Notes under the pieces: model-generated
What the model saw: the letters and a program-made list of their open reading frames with translations, nothing else
Database searches by the model: none
What the model was told of the DNA's origin: nothing
Shown here: in pieces, positions 56,199 to 64,000 of the stretch
Layout of the letters: the number at the start of each line of letters is the position of its first letter
Numbering within the stretch: position 1 is the stretch's first letter
Position numbers and translations under genes: made by a program
Source: Phaeovulum molybdatiresistens
GTDB taxonomy: Bacteria; Pseudomonadota; Alphaproteobacteria; Rhodobacterales; Rhodobacteraceae
Length of the DNA: 64,000 nt
Direction: 5' to 3'
NCBI RefSeq assembly: GCF_023544865.1
Contig: NZ_JAMJFX010000015.1
Location: 1-64,000, forward strand

Positions 56199-57323
56199 TC
56201 AATCGGGCGGTGGCAGCCGGGGCATCAGCAGGACCAGGGCCCCGATCCACAGCAGGTTCAGCAGACCAAGCGCCACAAGCACCTGAACCGTGCCGGACGG
56301 GCCGGTCCAGCCGATCAGCGCCGATGCCAGAAGCGGCGCCACCGCCTGCGCGCCGCGCGCGACTGAGAAGATCCCGTTTCCCGCCCCGTAAAGCACCAGC
56401 GCCACCCCCGCCCAGGACAGGCCCAGCGCCAGCAGGATCAGCCCCATCGCGATGGCCAGAACCCCGGCCCCCATCGTCCAGATCGGATGGTGCCGCGCCG
56501 CAAAGACCAGATCCAGCAGGCGCCCGCCCACCTGCGCGGGACCGATCAGCGCCCCCAGCGCCACCGCGCCCGCCATCGCCTGCCCCTGCGCGGTCAGAAA
56601 GCCCAGCAGATGCACCGAGATGATCGTGCTGACCAGCCCCACCGTCACCAGACTGGCCGCGATCAACCAGAAGGCCAGCCGTTCGCCCGGCACCATCTGC
56701 AGCGCCGGCGTGCCGCGCCGGCGCGGGGGGGCGGCCACGGGGGCCTCATGCGGGATGAAGATCAGGACCAGCGGCAGGCTGAAGCACAGGTGGATCAGGG
56801 CATAGATCGCCGCGGTGCCGCGCCAGCCGAACTCGGCCAGGAACCAGGCCGACAAGGGCCAGCAAACGGTGCTGGCAAAACCGCCCCACAGCGTCAGCAC
56901 CGAAATCGCGTTGCGCGACTTGCGCCCGTAAAGACGCCCCAGCGTCGCAAAGGCCGGGTCGTAAAGCGCCCCCGCCATCCCGGCGCCGATCACGATCCAG
57001 CCAAAGGTGAACACCCAGATCGAAGGCGCCAGCGCCAGTATCAGCAGCCCCGCCGCGATCAGCGCACAGCCCGCCGCAAGCACCCGCCGCCCGCCAGCCC
57101 GGGCCACCGCCGCGCCCACCGCGGGCGAGACCATCGCCCCGACCAGAAACGCAATCGACAGGCTGCCCATGATCCAGCCGATCGGCCAGCCGGTATCCTG
57201 CGCGATCGGCCCGGCCAGCACCGCCAGCAGGTAATAGGTGCTGCCATAGCCGAAAATCTGCACCAGCCCCAGGGCCGACACCACCACCATCGGCCGCACC
57301 CCGCCCGCCACCACCCCGATCAT
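56199..57323 (-). CDS. MFS transporter (12-TM type, possibly internally shortened)
   Basis: A 374-residue major-facilitator protein. Helix 1 is VVVSALGLVQIFGYGSTYYLLAVL, and the loop 2-3 signature is AAVARAGGRRVL. Homologues I know of in this group carry a segment like ARGTLPLALFGxxRYxxLMGRL after GAGNGI(F/Y)S; here the sequence goes from GIFSVARG directly to AQAVAPLLASALIG, about 25 residues shorter near residue 320. This would remove much of one helix or loop. The frame is intact, so it could be an in-frame deletion or a natural variant. Substrate unknown. Confidence 0.82.
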   Translation of the reverse strand: MIGVVAGGVRPMVVVSALGLVQIFGYGSTYYLLAVLAGPIAQDTGWPIGWIMGSLSIAFLVGAMVSPAVGAAVARAGGRRVLAAGCALIAAGLLILALAPSIWVFTFGWIVIGAGMAGALYDPAFATLGRLYGRKSRNAISVLTLWGGFASTVCWPLSAWFLAEFGWRGTAAIYALIHLCFSLPLVLIFIPHEAPVAAPPRRRGTPALQMVPGERLAFWLIAASLVTVGLVSTIISVHLLGFLTAQGQAMAGAVALGALIGPAQVGGRLLDLVFAARHHPIWTMGAGVLAIAMGLILLALGLSWAGVALVLYGAGNGIFSVARGAQAVAPLLASALIGWTGPSGTVQVLVALGLLNLLWIGALVLLMPRLPPPD

Positions 57324-57488
57324 CGGCGCGCCCCCCGCGGGGGGCGGGCCAGGTCGCCGAAGGCCGGAAAAAGGGGCGGGGTCATCGGGCAGCCTTCAGC
57401 GCAAATCGTCGCCGGACGATGAATCGTCTGCCCGCCGCGCGCAAGGCCCGAAATCGGTGCCCGCTGCGCGCAGGGCCGTGCGGCTTGG

Positions 57489-58376
57489 TCACGGCGGGGT
57501 CGTGGAGGCGCCCAAAAGCCCGGCCAGCAAGGGGTTTGGAAAGCGCCGTTCGCGGGTGATGGCCAGGAATGTCTCGCGAATGTCGGTCAGCTGCGCCGCC
57601 TCGACCAGCAGGCCCGATGCCAGCTCGTCCTTGACAACGATCGGCGGAATGACCGCCAGCCCCGCATTATCGCGCGCCAGCAGGCGCAGCATCGCCATGT
57701 CATCGGCCTCGGCCGCGATGACGGGCGTGATGCCCAGCCGCATGGTCAGCGCGTCGAACGCCGCCCGCAGCGCCGTGTCGGGCGCGGGCAGGACCAGCGG
57801 TTCTTGCGCCAGCAGCACGGCCAGCGGGCGCGGGGTGGGGCCCACACGCGCGGGCGTGCCGATCAGGCCGACGGGTTGTTCGGCCAGCCGATGCACCAGC
57901 CAGAAGCTGGCCGCATCGCGCGCGGGCGCAAGATTGGTCAGCACCACATCCAGCGCCAGCGCCTCAAGCCCGCGCAGCAATTCGGCTTGTGATCCGGTCC
58001 GCAGCACCACCTCGACATCGGGTCGCCCGATCAGGGGGCGCAGGAACTGCATCTGAAAGTTGCGCGACAAGGTGCCCAGCGCACCCACACGCAGCGCCCG
58101 CCGCGCCCGGCCGGTTTCGCGCAAGGTGGCCGACAGATCCTCGGCGGTGCGAAAGATCGCCTCGGCATGGTCCAGCGCGATCCGCCCCGCCTCGGTCAAC
58201 ACCAGCCCGCGGCCGCGCCGTTCGAACAGGTCATGGCCAAGCGTCGCCTCAAGCATGCGGATCTGGCTGGACAGGGCCGATTGCGACAGGTTCAGCCGCC
58301 GCGCCGCACCGGTCAGGGTGCCATCGGTCGCCACGGCGCGGAACAGGCGAAGATGGTGCAGGTTGATCTGGGACAT
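57489..58376 (-). CDS. LysR-family regulator divergent from dabB-dabA
   Basis: A 295-residue LysR protein. The helix-turn-helix is INLHHLRLFRAVATDGTLTGAARRLNLSQSALSSQIRMLEATLGHDLFERRGRG (about 4-57), and the effector domain runs about 90-290. The ATG at 58376 is chosen because MSQINLHHLRLF is the usual LysR start. It is divergent from dabB with 97 bases between; LysR proteins usually control the divergent genes, so it probably senses carbon or redox status for the carbon-uptake pair. It may be a CbbR relative, but this is not established. Confidence 0.88.
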   Translation of the reverse strand: MSQINLHHLRLFRAVATDGTLTGAARRLNLSQSALSSQIRMLEATLGHDLFERRGRGLVLTEAGRIALDHAEAIFRTAEDLSATLRETGRARRALRVGALGTLSRNFQMQFLRPLIGRPDVEVVLRTGSQAELLRGLEALALDVVLTNLAPARDAASFWLVHRLAEQPVGLIGTPARVGPTPRPLAVLLAQEPLVLPAPDTALRAAFDALTMRLGITPVIAAEADDMAMLRLLARDNAGLAVIPPIVVKDELASGLLVEAAQLTDIRETFLAITRERRFPNPLLAGLLGASTTPP

Positions 58377-58473
58377 CGTTCGACCAAATAGAACGTTTAC
58401 ACATATAATATGTAATTTTATGAAAGTTCGGCAAGCGCTATCCCCGGCGGCAGCCATCCTGCCGGAGCTTTCG
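58377..58473. promoter_or_regulatory. LysR-dabB intergenic control region with ACATATAATATGT palindrome
   Basis: An AT-rich stretch in very GC-rich surroundings. ACATAT-A-ATATGT at 58401-58413 is a perfect palindrome, and its centre includes TATAAT at 58404-58409. A palindrome overlapping a -10-like box is a good candidate for LysR binding and for the promoter. No clear -35 is seen. Confidence 0.5.
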
Positions 58474-60036
58474 ATGTCCCTGCCTGCCCCGATCCCCCTG
58501 CTTGCCCCGATCCTGTTGCTGGCGGCCGCCGCCCTGGCCCTGCGCCGCCCCGGGCCCCGCCCCGGCGCCCTGCCCCGCCTGGCCGAGGCCGCCGCCCTGA
58601 CCGCGCTGGCGTTGGCCGGGGCGGGGGTGGTGCAACTGGTCACCCATGGCCCGGCCACACTCGGCCTTGGCGCGGGGGCGGGGCTGATCGTGCTGCGGCT
58701 GGATGCCATCGGCGCCACGGTGACGCTGCTGGTGGCCTTCGTCGGCTGGGTCGTAGTGCGCTATGCCCGCAGCTATCTGGATGGCGAACCGCGTGAAGGC
58801 GCGTTCCACGGCCTGCTGCTGGCGACACTGGCGGCGGTGCTGCTGCTGGCACAGGCGGGCAGCCTTGTCCTGCTGGCGGCGGGTTTTGTCGCGGTGGGCA
58901 CGGCACTGCGGCGGCTGTTGCTGTTCTACCCCGCCCGGGCCGAGGCGCGGCGCGCGGCGGCCAAGTTCACCCTGGTCTGGACTGCGGGGGACGCTGCGAT
59001 CTGGCTTGCGGCGGCCCTGCTGTGGATCGCCTATGGCACCACCGATCTGGCGGCGCTGGCGCAGGCAGCACAGGCGGGTCTTCCGCCCGCGGCACAGGCC
59101 GCAGCCGGGCTGCTGGTGCTGGCGGCGGCGCTGAAAACGGCGGCCTTTCCGCTGCACGGCTGGCTGACCGAGGTGATGGAGGCCCCGACCCCCGTTTCCG
59201 CGCTGCTGCATGCGGGCATCATCAATGCGGGCGGGGTGGCGCTGATCCGGACCGCTGATCTGATCCAGGCCAGCCCCGGTGCAATGGCGGCGCTGGTCAT
59301 GATGGGCGGGCTGACCGCGCTGTTCGGCGCGGTGGTGATGCTGACGCAAAGCGCGGTCAAGACCGCGCTGGCCTGGTCCACGGTATCCCAGATGGGGTTC
59401 ATGCTGCTGCAATGCGGGCTGGGGCTTTGGGCGCTGGCGCTGTTCCACATCATCGCGCACTCGCTGTACAAGGCGCATGCCTTCCTGGCCGCGGGCGGGG
59501 CGGTAAGGGCGGTGGCGGCCATCCGTGCGCCCGGGCCGGTCGCGGTGCCTGGCGTGGGGGCGGTGGCGCAGGCCTTTGCCCTGGCGCTTGCGCTTTATGC
59601 GGCGGCGGCGCTGGCCTTTGGGCTGATCGCGGGGCCGAAATCCGCCCAGGCGCTGGCACTGGGGGCGATCCTGATTTTCGGGGTGGCCTATCTGGTGGCG
59701 CAGGGGCTGGCCGATGCGGCGCCCCGGGTGCTGACGCGGCGCACGGTGCTGGCCTCGGCCGGGGCGACGCTGGCCTATTTCGGATTTCAGCTGCTGGCCC
59801 AGGCGCTGTGGGGCGCACATCTGCCCAAGGCGCCGGTCCCCGGGGCGCTGGAATGGGCACTGATCGTGCTGGCGATCCTGTCCTTCGGGATGATCGCCGT
59901 GGCGCAGGCGCTGTTTCCGCTTTGGGCGCATCACCCCGCGGCGGCGGGCCTGCGTGTGCATCTGGCCAACGGCCTTTACCTGAACGCGGTCCTTGACCGG
60001 CTGATCGGCGGGTTGCGCGCCGGAAAACCCATGTGA
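58474..60036 (+). CDS. dabB: Inorganic carbon transporter membrane subunit DabB
   Basis: A 520-residue polytopic protein of the NuoL/MrpA proton-channel family, encoded next to dabA. It has 13-14 hydrophobic helices, the family core FPLHGWLTEVMEAPTPVSALLHAGIINAGG (about 225-254) and VKTALAWSTVSQMGFMLLQCGLG, and lacks the long C-terminal lateral helix of NuoL. It is thought to couple ion flow to the hydration of CO2 by DabA. The ATG at 58474 has GGAG seven bases upstream; an ATG at 58420 is less likely. It begins 97 bases from the divergent LysR gene. Confidence 0.9.
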   Translation: MSLPAPIPLLAPILLLAAAALALRRPGPRPGALPRLAEAAALTALALAGAGVVQLVTHGPATLGLGAGAGLIVLRLDAIGATVTLLVAFVGWVVVRYARSYLDGEPREGAFHGLLLATLAAVLLLAQAGSLVLLAAGFVAVGTALRRLLLFYPARAEARRAAAKFTLVWTAGDAAIWLAAALLWIAYGTTDLAALAQAAQAGLPPAAQAAAGLLVLAAALKTAAFPLHGWLTEVMEAPTPVSALLHAGIINAGGVALIRTADLIQASPGAMAALVMMGGLTALFGAVVMLTQSAVKTALAWSTVSQMGFMLLQCGLGLWALALFHIIAHSLYKAHAFLAAGGAVRAVAAIRAPGPVAVPGVGAVAQAFALALALYAAAALAFGLIAGPKSAQALALGAILIFGVAYLVAQGLADAAPRVLTRRTVLASAGATLAYFGFQLLAQALWGAHLPKAPVPGALEWALIVLAILSFGMIAVAQALFPLWAHHPAAAGLRVHLANGLYLNAVLDRLIGGLRAGKPM

Positions 60037-60051
60037 AAAGGCAAAGACATC

Positions 60052-62421
60052 ATGTTCGCACGCCATAACCAGATTGCCCCCGACCGCGTCGCCGGGCTTC
60101 TTCACGCCGCCGAGGCCGCGGCCCGGGCGATCCCGCCGGCCTTTCCGCTGACCGCGACGGTCGCGGTCAACCCCTTCCTGGGCCATGCCCGCGATGACCT
60201 GGCCACCGCCGCCGCGCGGCTGGCGCGGGTGGCGGGGGTGCGGCTGACGCGGGACCGGGCCTGCTATGCCGCCGCGGTTCAGGCCGGGACCATCACCAAG
60301 GCGGATCTGGCCGCGGCGCTGGCCGCCTGCCCCCACCCCCAGCGCCCGGCCGATCTGGCCGCGCTGCTGGCGGCGCTGTCCCGGCCCAGCCCCGCGCCTG
60401 CGACCTTGCCCAGCCTGGCCGATCTGGCCGCGCGGGCGACGGGCACCGACTGGCCGGCGGTGATCGCGCGCAGCTTCGGGCTGTGGGCGGCGGGGCATTT
60501 TGATCAGGGCCAGGCGCTTTGGACGCCCGCGCCAGGCAAGGGCGCCTTTGCCGCCTGGCGCGACTGGGCCAGCCATGACCTGACCCCCGAGATCGCGGGC
60601 CTTGCAGGCTTTTGCGCCCATGTGGCCACCGCACCCGATACGGCCGAACGCGCCATCCTGCGCGCGGCCGACCGGCTGGGCATCCCCGAAGCGGCCGCCG
60701 AGACCGTCTTTCACCGCCTGCTGACCGAGCTTGGCGGCTGGGCCCAACATGCGCGCGCGATCTTGTGGCAGGCGGAACTGACGGGCGGAACCGATGCGAC
60801 GCTGGCCGATCTGCTGGCGATCCGCCTGATCTGGGAAGAGGCGCTGTTTGCCCATGCCCCGCAGGTGGCCACCGATTGGGCCGCAACCCTTGCCGCGCAT
60901 GCAGCACCCATCACGCCCAGCGCCGATCAGGTGATCGACGCAATCGCGCAAGAGGCCGCCGAGCGCGCCCATCAACGCACCCTGGCGCAGCGCCTGACCG
61001 GCGCTGCCGTCACGGGCACGGATGACGGCGCCCGCCCCGCCCTGCAGGCCGCCTTCTGCATCGACGTGCGGTCCGAGGTGATCCGCCGGGCACTGGAACA
61101 GCTGGACCCCGGGATTGCGACGATCGGTTTTGCCGGGTTCTTCGGCCTGCCGCTGGCGCATCGGGCGCATGGCACCGACATCGCCCGCCCGCATCTGCCG
61201 GTACTGCTGCAGCCGGGCCTTGGCGCGTGCAGCCATGCCGCGCCCCGGGCCGAACAGGCCGCGCGGATCGGCGCGCGCGCCGCCCGGGCCTGGGGCCGCT
61301 TCCGGCAGGCCGCGGTGTCGTCTTTCGCCTTTGTCGAGGCCGCGGGCCCCGCCTATGGCTGGAAGCTGATCCGCGACAGCCTGGCGCGCGCGCCGCAATC
61401 GCCCCCGCCCAGCCCCCCGCCGCGGCTTGATCCACCGCTGGACGCCGCCCAGAAGGCCGCCACGGCCGCCAAGATCCTGACGGCGATGGGCCTGATGCGC
61501 GGCCATGCCCGGCTGGTGCTGCTGCTGGGGCATGGGGCGCAGATGACGAACAACCCGCAGGAAAGCGCTTATCACTGTGGCGCCTGCGGCGGGCATAGCG
61601 GCGAGATCCCGGCCCGGCTGCTGGCGCAGTTGCTGAACGATCCCGAAACCCGGGCGGGCCTGCCCGCGCATGGGATCGCGCTGCCGCGCGATACGCTGTT
61701 CCTGGCCGGGCTGCATGACACCACCACCGACGGGATCACGCTTTACCCCGACACCCCCGCGCCGGATCATGCCGGGGATATCGCGCGCGCCCGCGCCTGG
61801 CTTGGCCGCGCGGGCGCCATCGCCTGCGCCGAACGGGCCGGCCGCTTGCCCGGGGCGCGCGCGCCGCAAGCGATGGGCGCGCGGGCGGCGAACTGGGCCG
61901 AGCTGCGCCCCGAATGGGGGCTTGCGGGCTGTTCGGCCTTCATCGCCGCGCCGCGCCGGGCCACCGCGGGGGCCGACCTTGGCGGCCGCGCCTTCCTGCA
62001 CAGCTATGACTGGCGGGACGACGACGGCTTTGCCACCCTGGAGCTGATCCTGACCGCGCCGGTGGTGGTGGCCAGCTGGATCAGCCTGCAATATTATGGC
62101 TCGACCGTGGCACCAACCGCCTTTGGCAGCGGCAACAAGCTGATCCACAATGTCATCGGCGGCATCGGCGTGACCCAGGGCAATGGCGGCATCCTGCGCA
62201 CCGGCCTGCCCTGGCAGGCGGTTCAAGATGGCGAGCGGCTGATCCATGAACCGCTGCGCCTGTCGGTCCTGATTGAGGCCCCGACGACGGCAATCACCCA
62301 GGTGCTGCGGGGCCACGATGCGGTGCGCGGGCTGTTCGACAAGGGCTGGCTGCATCTGTTCGCCCTGTCCGAAGGCCGGATCGCCGCGCGCTATCGCCCG
62401 GGCCTGGTCTGGCAGGCCTGA
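60052..62421 (+). CDS. dabA: Inorganic carbon transporter subunit DabA (carbonic-anhydrase-like)
   Basis: A 789-residue DUF2309 protein, the soluble zinc partner of DabB in energy-coupled inorganic carbon accumulation. The beta-carbonic-anhydrase-like ligands are all present and spaced as in the characterised Halothiobacillus protein: C336 and D338 (FCIDVRSE), H494 (GHGAQMTNNP) and C509 (AYHCGACGG). The N-terminal AVNPFLGH and the C-terminal GGIGVTQGNGGILRTGLPWQAV are family marks. It lies 15 bases after dabB, so the two form an operon. Presence suggests CO2 concentration, for autotrophy or for carboxylases. Confidence 0.94.
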   Translation: MFARHNQIAPDRVAGLLHAAEAAARAIPPAFPLTATVAVNPFLGHARDDLATAAARLARVAGVRLTRDRACYAAAVQAGTITKADLAAALAACPHPQRPADLAALLAALSRPSPAPATLPSLADLAARATGTDWPAVIARSFGLWAAGHFDQGQALWTPAPGKGAFAAWRDWASHDLTPEIAGLAGFCAHVATAPDTAERAILRAADRLGIPEAAAETVFHRLLTELGGWAQHARAILWQAELTGGTDATLADLLAIRLIWEEALFAHAPQVATDWAATLAAHAAPITPSADQVIDAIAQEAAERAHQRTLAQRLTGAAVTGTDDGARPALQAAFCIDVRSEVIRRALEQLDPGIATIGFAGFFGLPLAHRAHGTDIARPHLPVLLQPGLGACSHAAPRAEQAARIGARAARAWGRFRQAAVSSFAFVEAAGPAYGWKLIRDSLARAPQSPPPSPPPRLDPPLDAAQKAATAAKILTAMGLMRGHARLVLLLGHGAQMTNNPQESAYHCGACGGHSGEIPARLLAQLLNDPETRAGLPAHGIALPRDTLFLAGLHDTTTDGITLYPDTPAPDHAGDIARARAWLGRAGAIACAERAGRLPGARAPQAMGARAANWAELRPEWGLAGCSAFIAAPRRATAGADLGGRAFLHSYDWRDDDGFATLELILTAPVVVASWISLQYYGSTVAPTAFGSGNKLIHNVIGGIGVTQGNGGILRTGLPWQAVQDGERLIHEPLRLSVLIEAPTTAITQVLRGHDAVRGLFDKGWLHLFALSEGRIAARYRPGLVWQA

Positions 62422-62529
62422 CAGCGCCCGCCCCTGCCTGGCGGGGTGCGACGATCCGGGCGCCCGAAAGACATTGTCAGGGCGGGTGCGCCCCGATACG
62501 GTTTCGTGGCGCATTCCGGAGATATCGCC

Positions 62530-63840
62530 ATGCAAAGCTGGACCCCGAAAACCTGGACCAAAGGCCTGTTGCGGGGGCTGGCCGTTGCCGTGCCGATCGC
62601 GGCGGGGCTGTTGGCCATCGCGGTTTCCGGATCGCTAAAGGCCGCGCCGGGGGCCAAGGCGGCCCAGGCGCAGGTGCCTGCGGTCCGCGTGGTGCGTGTG
62701 GCGGCCACCGAATTCCGGCCCCGCGTCAGCGGCTATGGCGCGGTGGCACCGGCGCGGGAATGGCGGGCGGTGGCGCGGGTGGACGGCACGATCATCGAGA
62801 CGTCACCGCTTCTGGCCAGCGGGCAGATCGCACCTGCGGGCACCGAGTTGCTGCGGCTGGATGATACCGACATCCTGCTGTCACTGGCGCAGATCGATGC
62901 GCAGCTGGCCGCGCTGGATGTGCGCGACGAAACCCTGACCGCCAGCCTGTCGATCAGCCGCGCCGATCTGGACATCAGCCAATCCGACCTGAAGCGTCAG
63001 GAAGACCTGCTGCAGCAGGGCACGATCGCGCAGGCCGCGCGCGATCAGGCCGCCCGGCAGGAACTGGCCGCGCGCGCGAAACTGACCGAGATTGAAAACC
63101 AGCTGTCGCTGAATGCCGCCGAACGCGCGGTGCTGCAGGCGCAACGCGCCAGTGCCGCGCGCAGCCTGGACTTCACCCGCATCACCGCGCCCTTCGACAT
63201 CCGCATCGCCGCGGTTCAGGCCGATCTGGGCCAGTTCGTCACCCGCGGCAGCGCGCTGCTTGGCGCCGATGGCACCGAGGCGGCCGAGGTCAGCGCGCAA
63301 TTCTCCATGGGCGACATGGGCCCGCTGGTGCGCGCGCTGGGCGAAGGCTCGAACGTGCTGGACCTGACCGCGCAGGTGCGTCTGTCGCAGGCCGGCCATG
63401 ACATCACCTGGCCGGCGCGCGTGGTGCGCGTGTCCGATGCCATCGATGCGCGCACGCAGGCCACCGGCATCGTGGTGCGGGTCGATCAGCCGCAGGCGCA
63501 GGCGGTGCCGGGCACGCGCCCGCCGCTGCGCCGCGACATGTTCGTGACCGTCGAACTTTCCGCGCCGACGCGCCCGGCGCTGGTGGTTCCCGACCGCGCC
63601 GTGCAGGGCGGGCGGGCGCTGATCGTCACCGCCGAGGACCGGCTGGAGCCGCGCGCCGTCCGCATCGCCTTTGCCCGCGACGGGATCGCCGTCATCGCCG
63701 AGGGTCTGGCCGAAGGCGATCTGCTGGTGGTGACCGACCCGGCCGTGGCCGTGCCCGGCATGACCGTTCGCCCGGTTGAGGATACCGCCCTGCAGGCCGA
63801 CATCGCGCGCCGCGCCCTTGGGCAGGATGACGCGCAATGA
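62530..63840 (+). CDS. RND efflux periplasmic adaptor (membrane fusion protein)
   Basis: A 436-residue HlyD/AcrA-type adaptor. It starts at ATG 62530 (CCGGAGA upstream) with an N-terminal membrane segment (about 16-36). It has a lipoyl half-motif (VAPAREWRAVARVDGTIIETSPLLASGQ), a coiled-coil hairpin (about 110-215, ISRADLDISQSDLKRQEDLLQQG), the second lipoyl half (SLDFTRITAPFDIRIAAVQADLGQFV), a beta-barrel and a membrane-proximal domain. Its stop overlaps the permease start by four bases. Exported substrate unknown. Confidence 0.9.
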   Translation: MQSWTPKTWTKGLLRGLAVAVPIAAGLLAIAVSGSLKAAPGAKAAQAQVPAVRVVRVAATEFRPRVSGYGAVAPAREWRAVARVDGTIIETSPLLASGQIAPAGTELLRLDDTDILLSLAQIDAQLAALDVRDETLTASLSISRADLDISQSDLKRQEDLLQQGTIAQAARDQAARQELAARAKLTEIENQLSLNAAERAVLQAQRASAARSLDFTRITAPFDIRIAAVQADLGQFVTRGSALLGADGTEAAEVSAQFSMGDMGPLVRALGEGSNVLDLTAQVRLSQAGHDITWPARVVRVSDAIDARTQATGIVVRVDQPQAQAVPGTRPPLRRDMFVTVELSAPTRPALVVPDRAVQGGRALIVTAEDRLEPRAVRIAFARDGIAVIAEGLAEGDLLVVTDPAVAVPGMTVRPVEDTALQADIARRALGQDDAQ

Positions 63841-64000
63841 TCGCCTATCTGGCCCGGCACAAGACCGCCGCGAACATCATGATGCTGGCCTTTCTGGGCC
63901 TTGGCATCATCGCCGCCCCCCAGTTGCAGCGCGACACCTTCCCCGAGGTTCCCCCATCCGAAGTCGAGGTGCGCATCCCCTACCCCGGCGCCTCGCCCGC
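63837..64000 (+). CDS. RND efflux permease, 5' end only
   Basis: Begins ATGATCGCCTAT overlapping the adaptor stop and continues off the window. The first 54 residues, MIAYLARHKTAANIMMLAFL through GLGIIAAPQLQRDTFPEVPPSEVEVRIPYPGASPA, match the first helix and PN1 start of AcrB/MMPL-type RND permeases. The rest (about 1000 residues in the family) is not visible. Confidence 0.85.
   Translation, partial: MIAYLARHKTAANIMMLAFLGLGIIAAPQLQRDTFPEVPPSEVEVRIPYPGASP

Noticed and set aside
58438..62535. A very long open frame on the reverse strand (over 1300 codons) across dabB-dabA
   Set aside because: It is antisense to two well-supported genes, its composition is Gly/Arg/Gln/Pro-rich as expected of a shadow frame in GC-rich DNA, and it has no recognisable domain.

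Overview
The window looks like a chromosomal segment of a GC-rich alphaproteobacterium of the Rhodobacteraceae (Rhodobacter/Paracoccus-like) group. The grounds are the high GC content, the gene order (for example mreBCD-mrdA-rodA and gcvT-gcvH-gcvP behind a tandem glycine riboswitch), typical family proteins (DUF2927 lipoprotein, HI0933-type flavoprotein, YbjN, CsaA), and a family of GC hairpins with a conserved arm dispersed at the 3' ends of genes. Genus and species cannot be settled from the sequence alone. The first 83 bases are long C and G runs that look like an assembly or contig-edge problem.

Layout. 0.1-2.3 kb: tadA and, divergently, an RluB-type pseudouridine synthase with a long 11-residue-repeat tail. 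2.5-7.9 kb: a tight six-gene stress/membrane operon (27-aa membrane peptide, XpaC-like, TelA, DUF2927 lipoprotein, SPFH-GYF_2 protein, zinc-ribbon membrane protein). 8-13.6 kb: dtd, DEAD-box helicase, thymidine kinase, then a leftward ybjN, proC, csaA and hydroxyacid dehydrogenase set. 14.2-19 kb: an exopolysaccharide cassette (UDP-glucuronate decarboxylase-like, GalE, a cellulose-synthase-like glycosyltransferase, GH26 hydrolase). 19.7-25.2 kb: tRNA-Ala(CGC), trxC and the glycine cleavage operon with its riboswitch. 25.2-35 kb: gltX, a zincin, a Tat-exported metallo-beta-lactamase-fold protein, pfkB, nadE, a secreted 18-repeat MORN protein, an SDR, and leuA behind a leucine-rich leader peptide with two competing RNA stems. 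35.4-41 kb: the cell-shape operon mreB-mreC-mreD-mrdA-rodA. 41-48 kb: ghrA-like, sseB, uracil-DNA-glycosylase family, then kpsT-kpsE-kdsA (capsule export and Kdo) and a flavoprotein.

48.2-54.3 kb is a small genomic island inserted at the 3' end of tRNA-Gln(TTG). It is bounded by an 88-bp direct repeat (85 of 88 bases identical). It carries a tyrosine integrase, a phage-type helicase/primase gene split by an in-frame TAA, an HNH nuclease, and several small membrane or unknown proteins. It abuts a truncated Mrr-type restriction nuclease.

54.7-64 kb: a small duplicated-motif periplasmic protein, a LysR regulator and an MFS transporter, then a second LysR divergent from dabB-dabA, an energy-coupled inorganic-carbon uptake pair, and finally an RND efflux adaptor with the start of its permease.

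The least understood pieces are the 2.5-7.9 kb operon, which joins a TelA/XpaC module to an SPFH plus zinc-ribbon membrane pair, and the tRNA-Gln island, which carries very compact, largely unrecognised genes.
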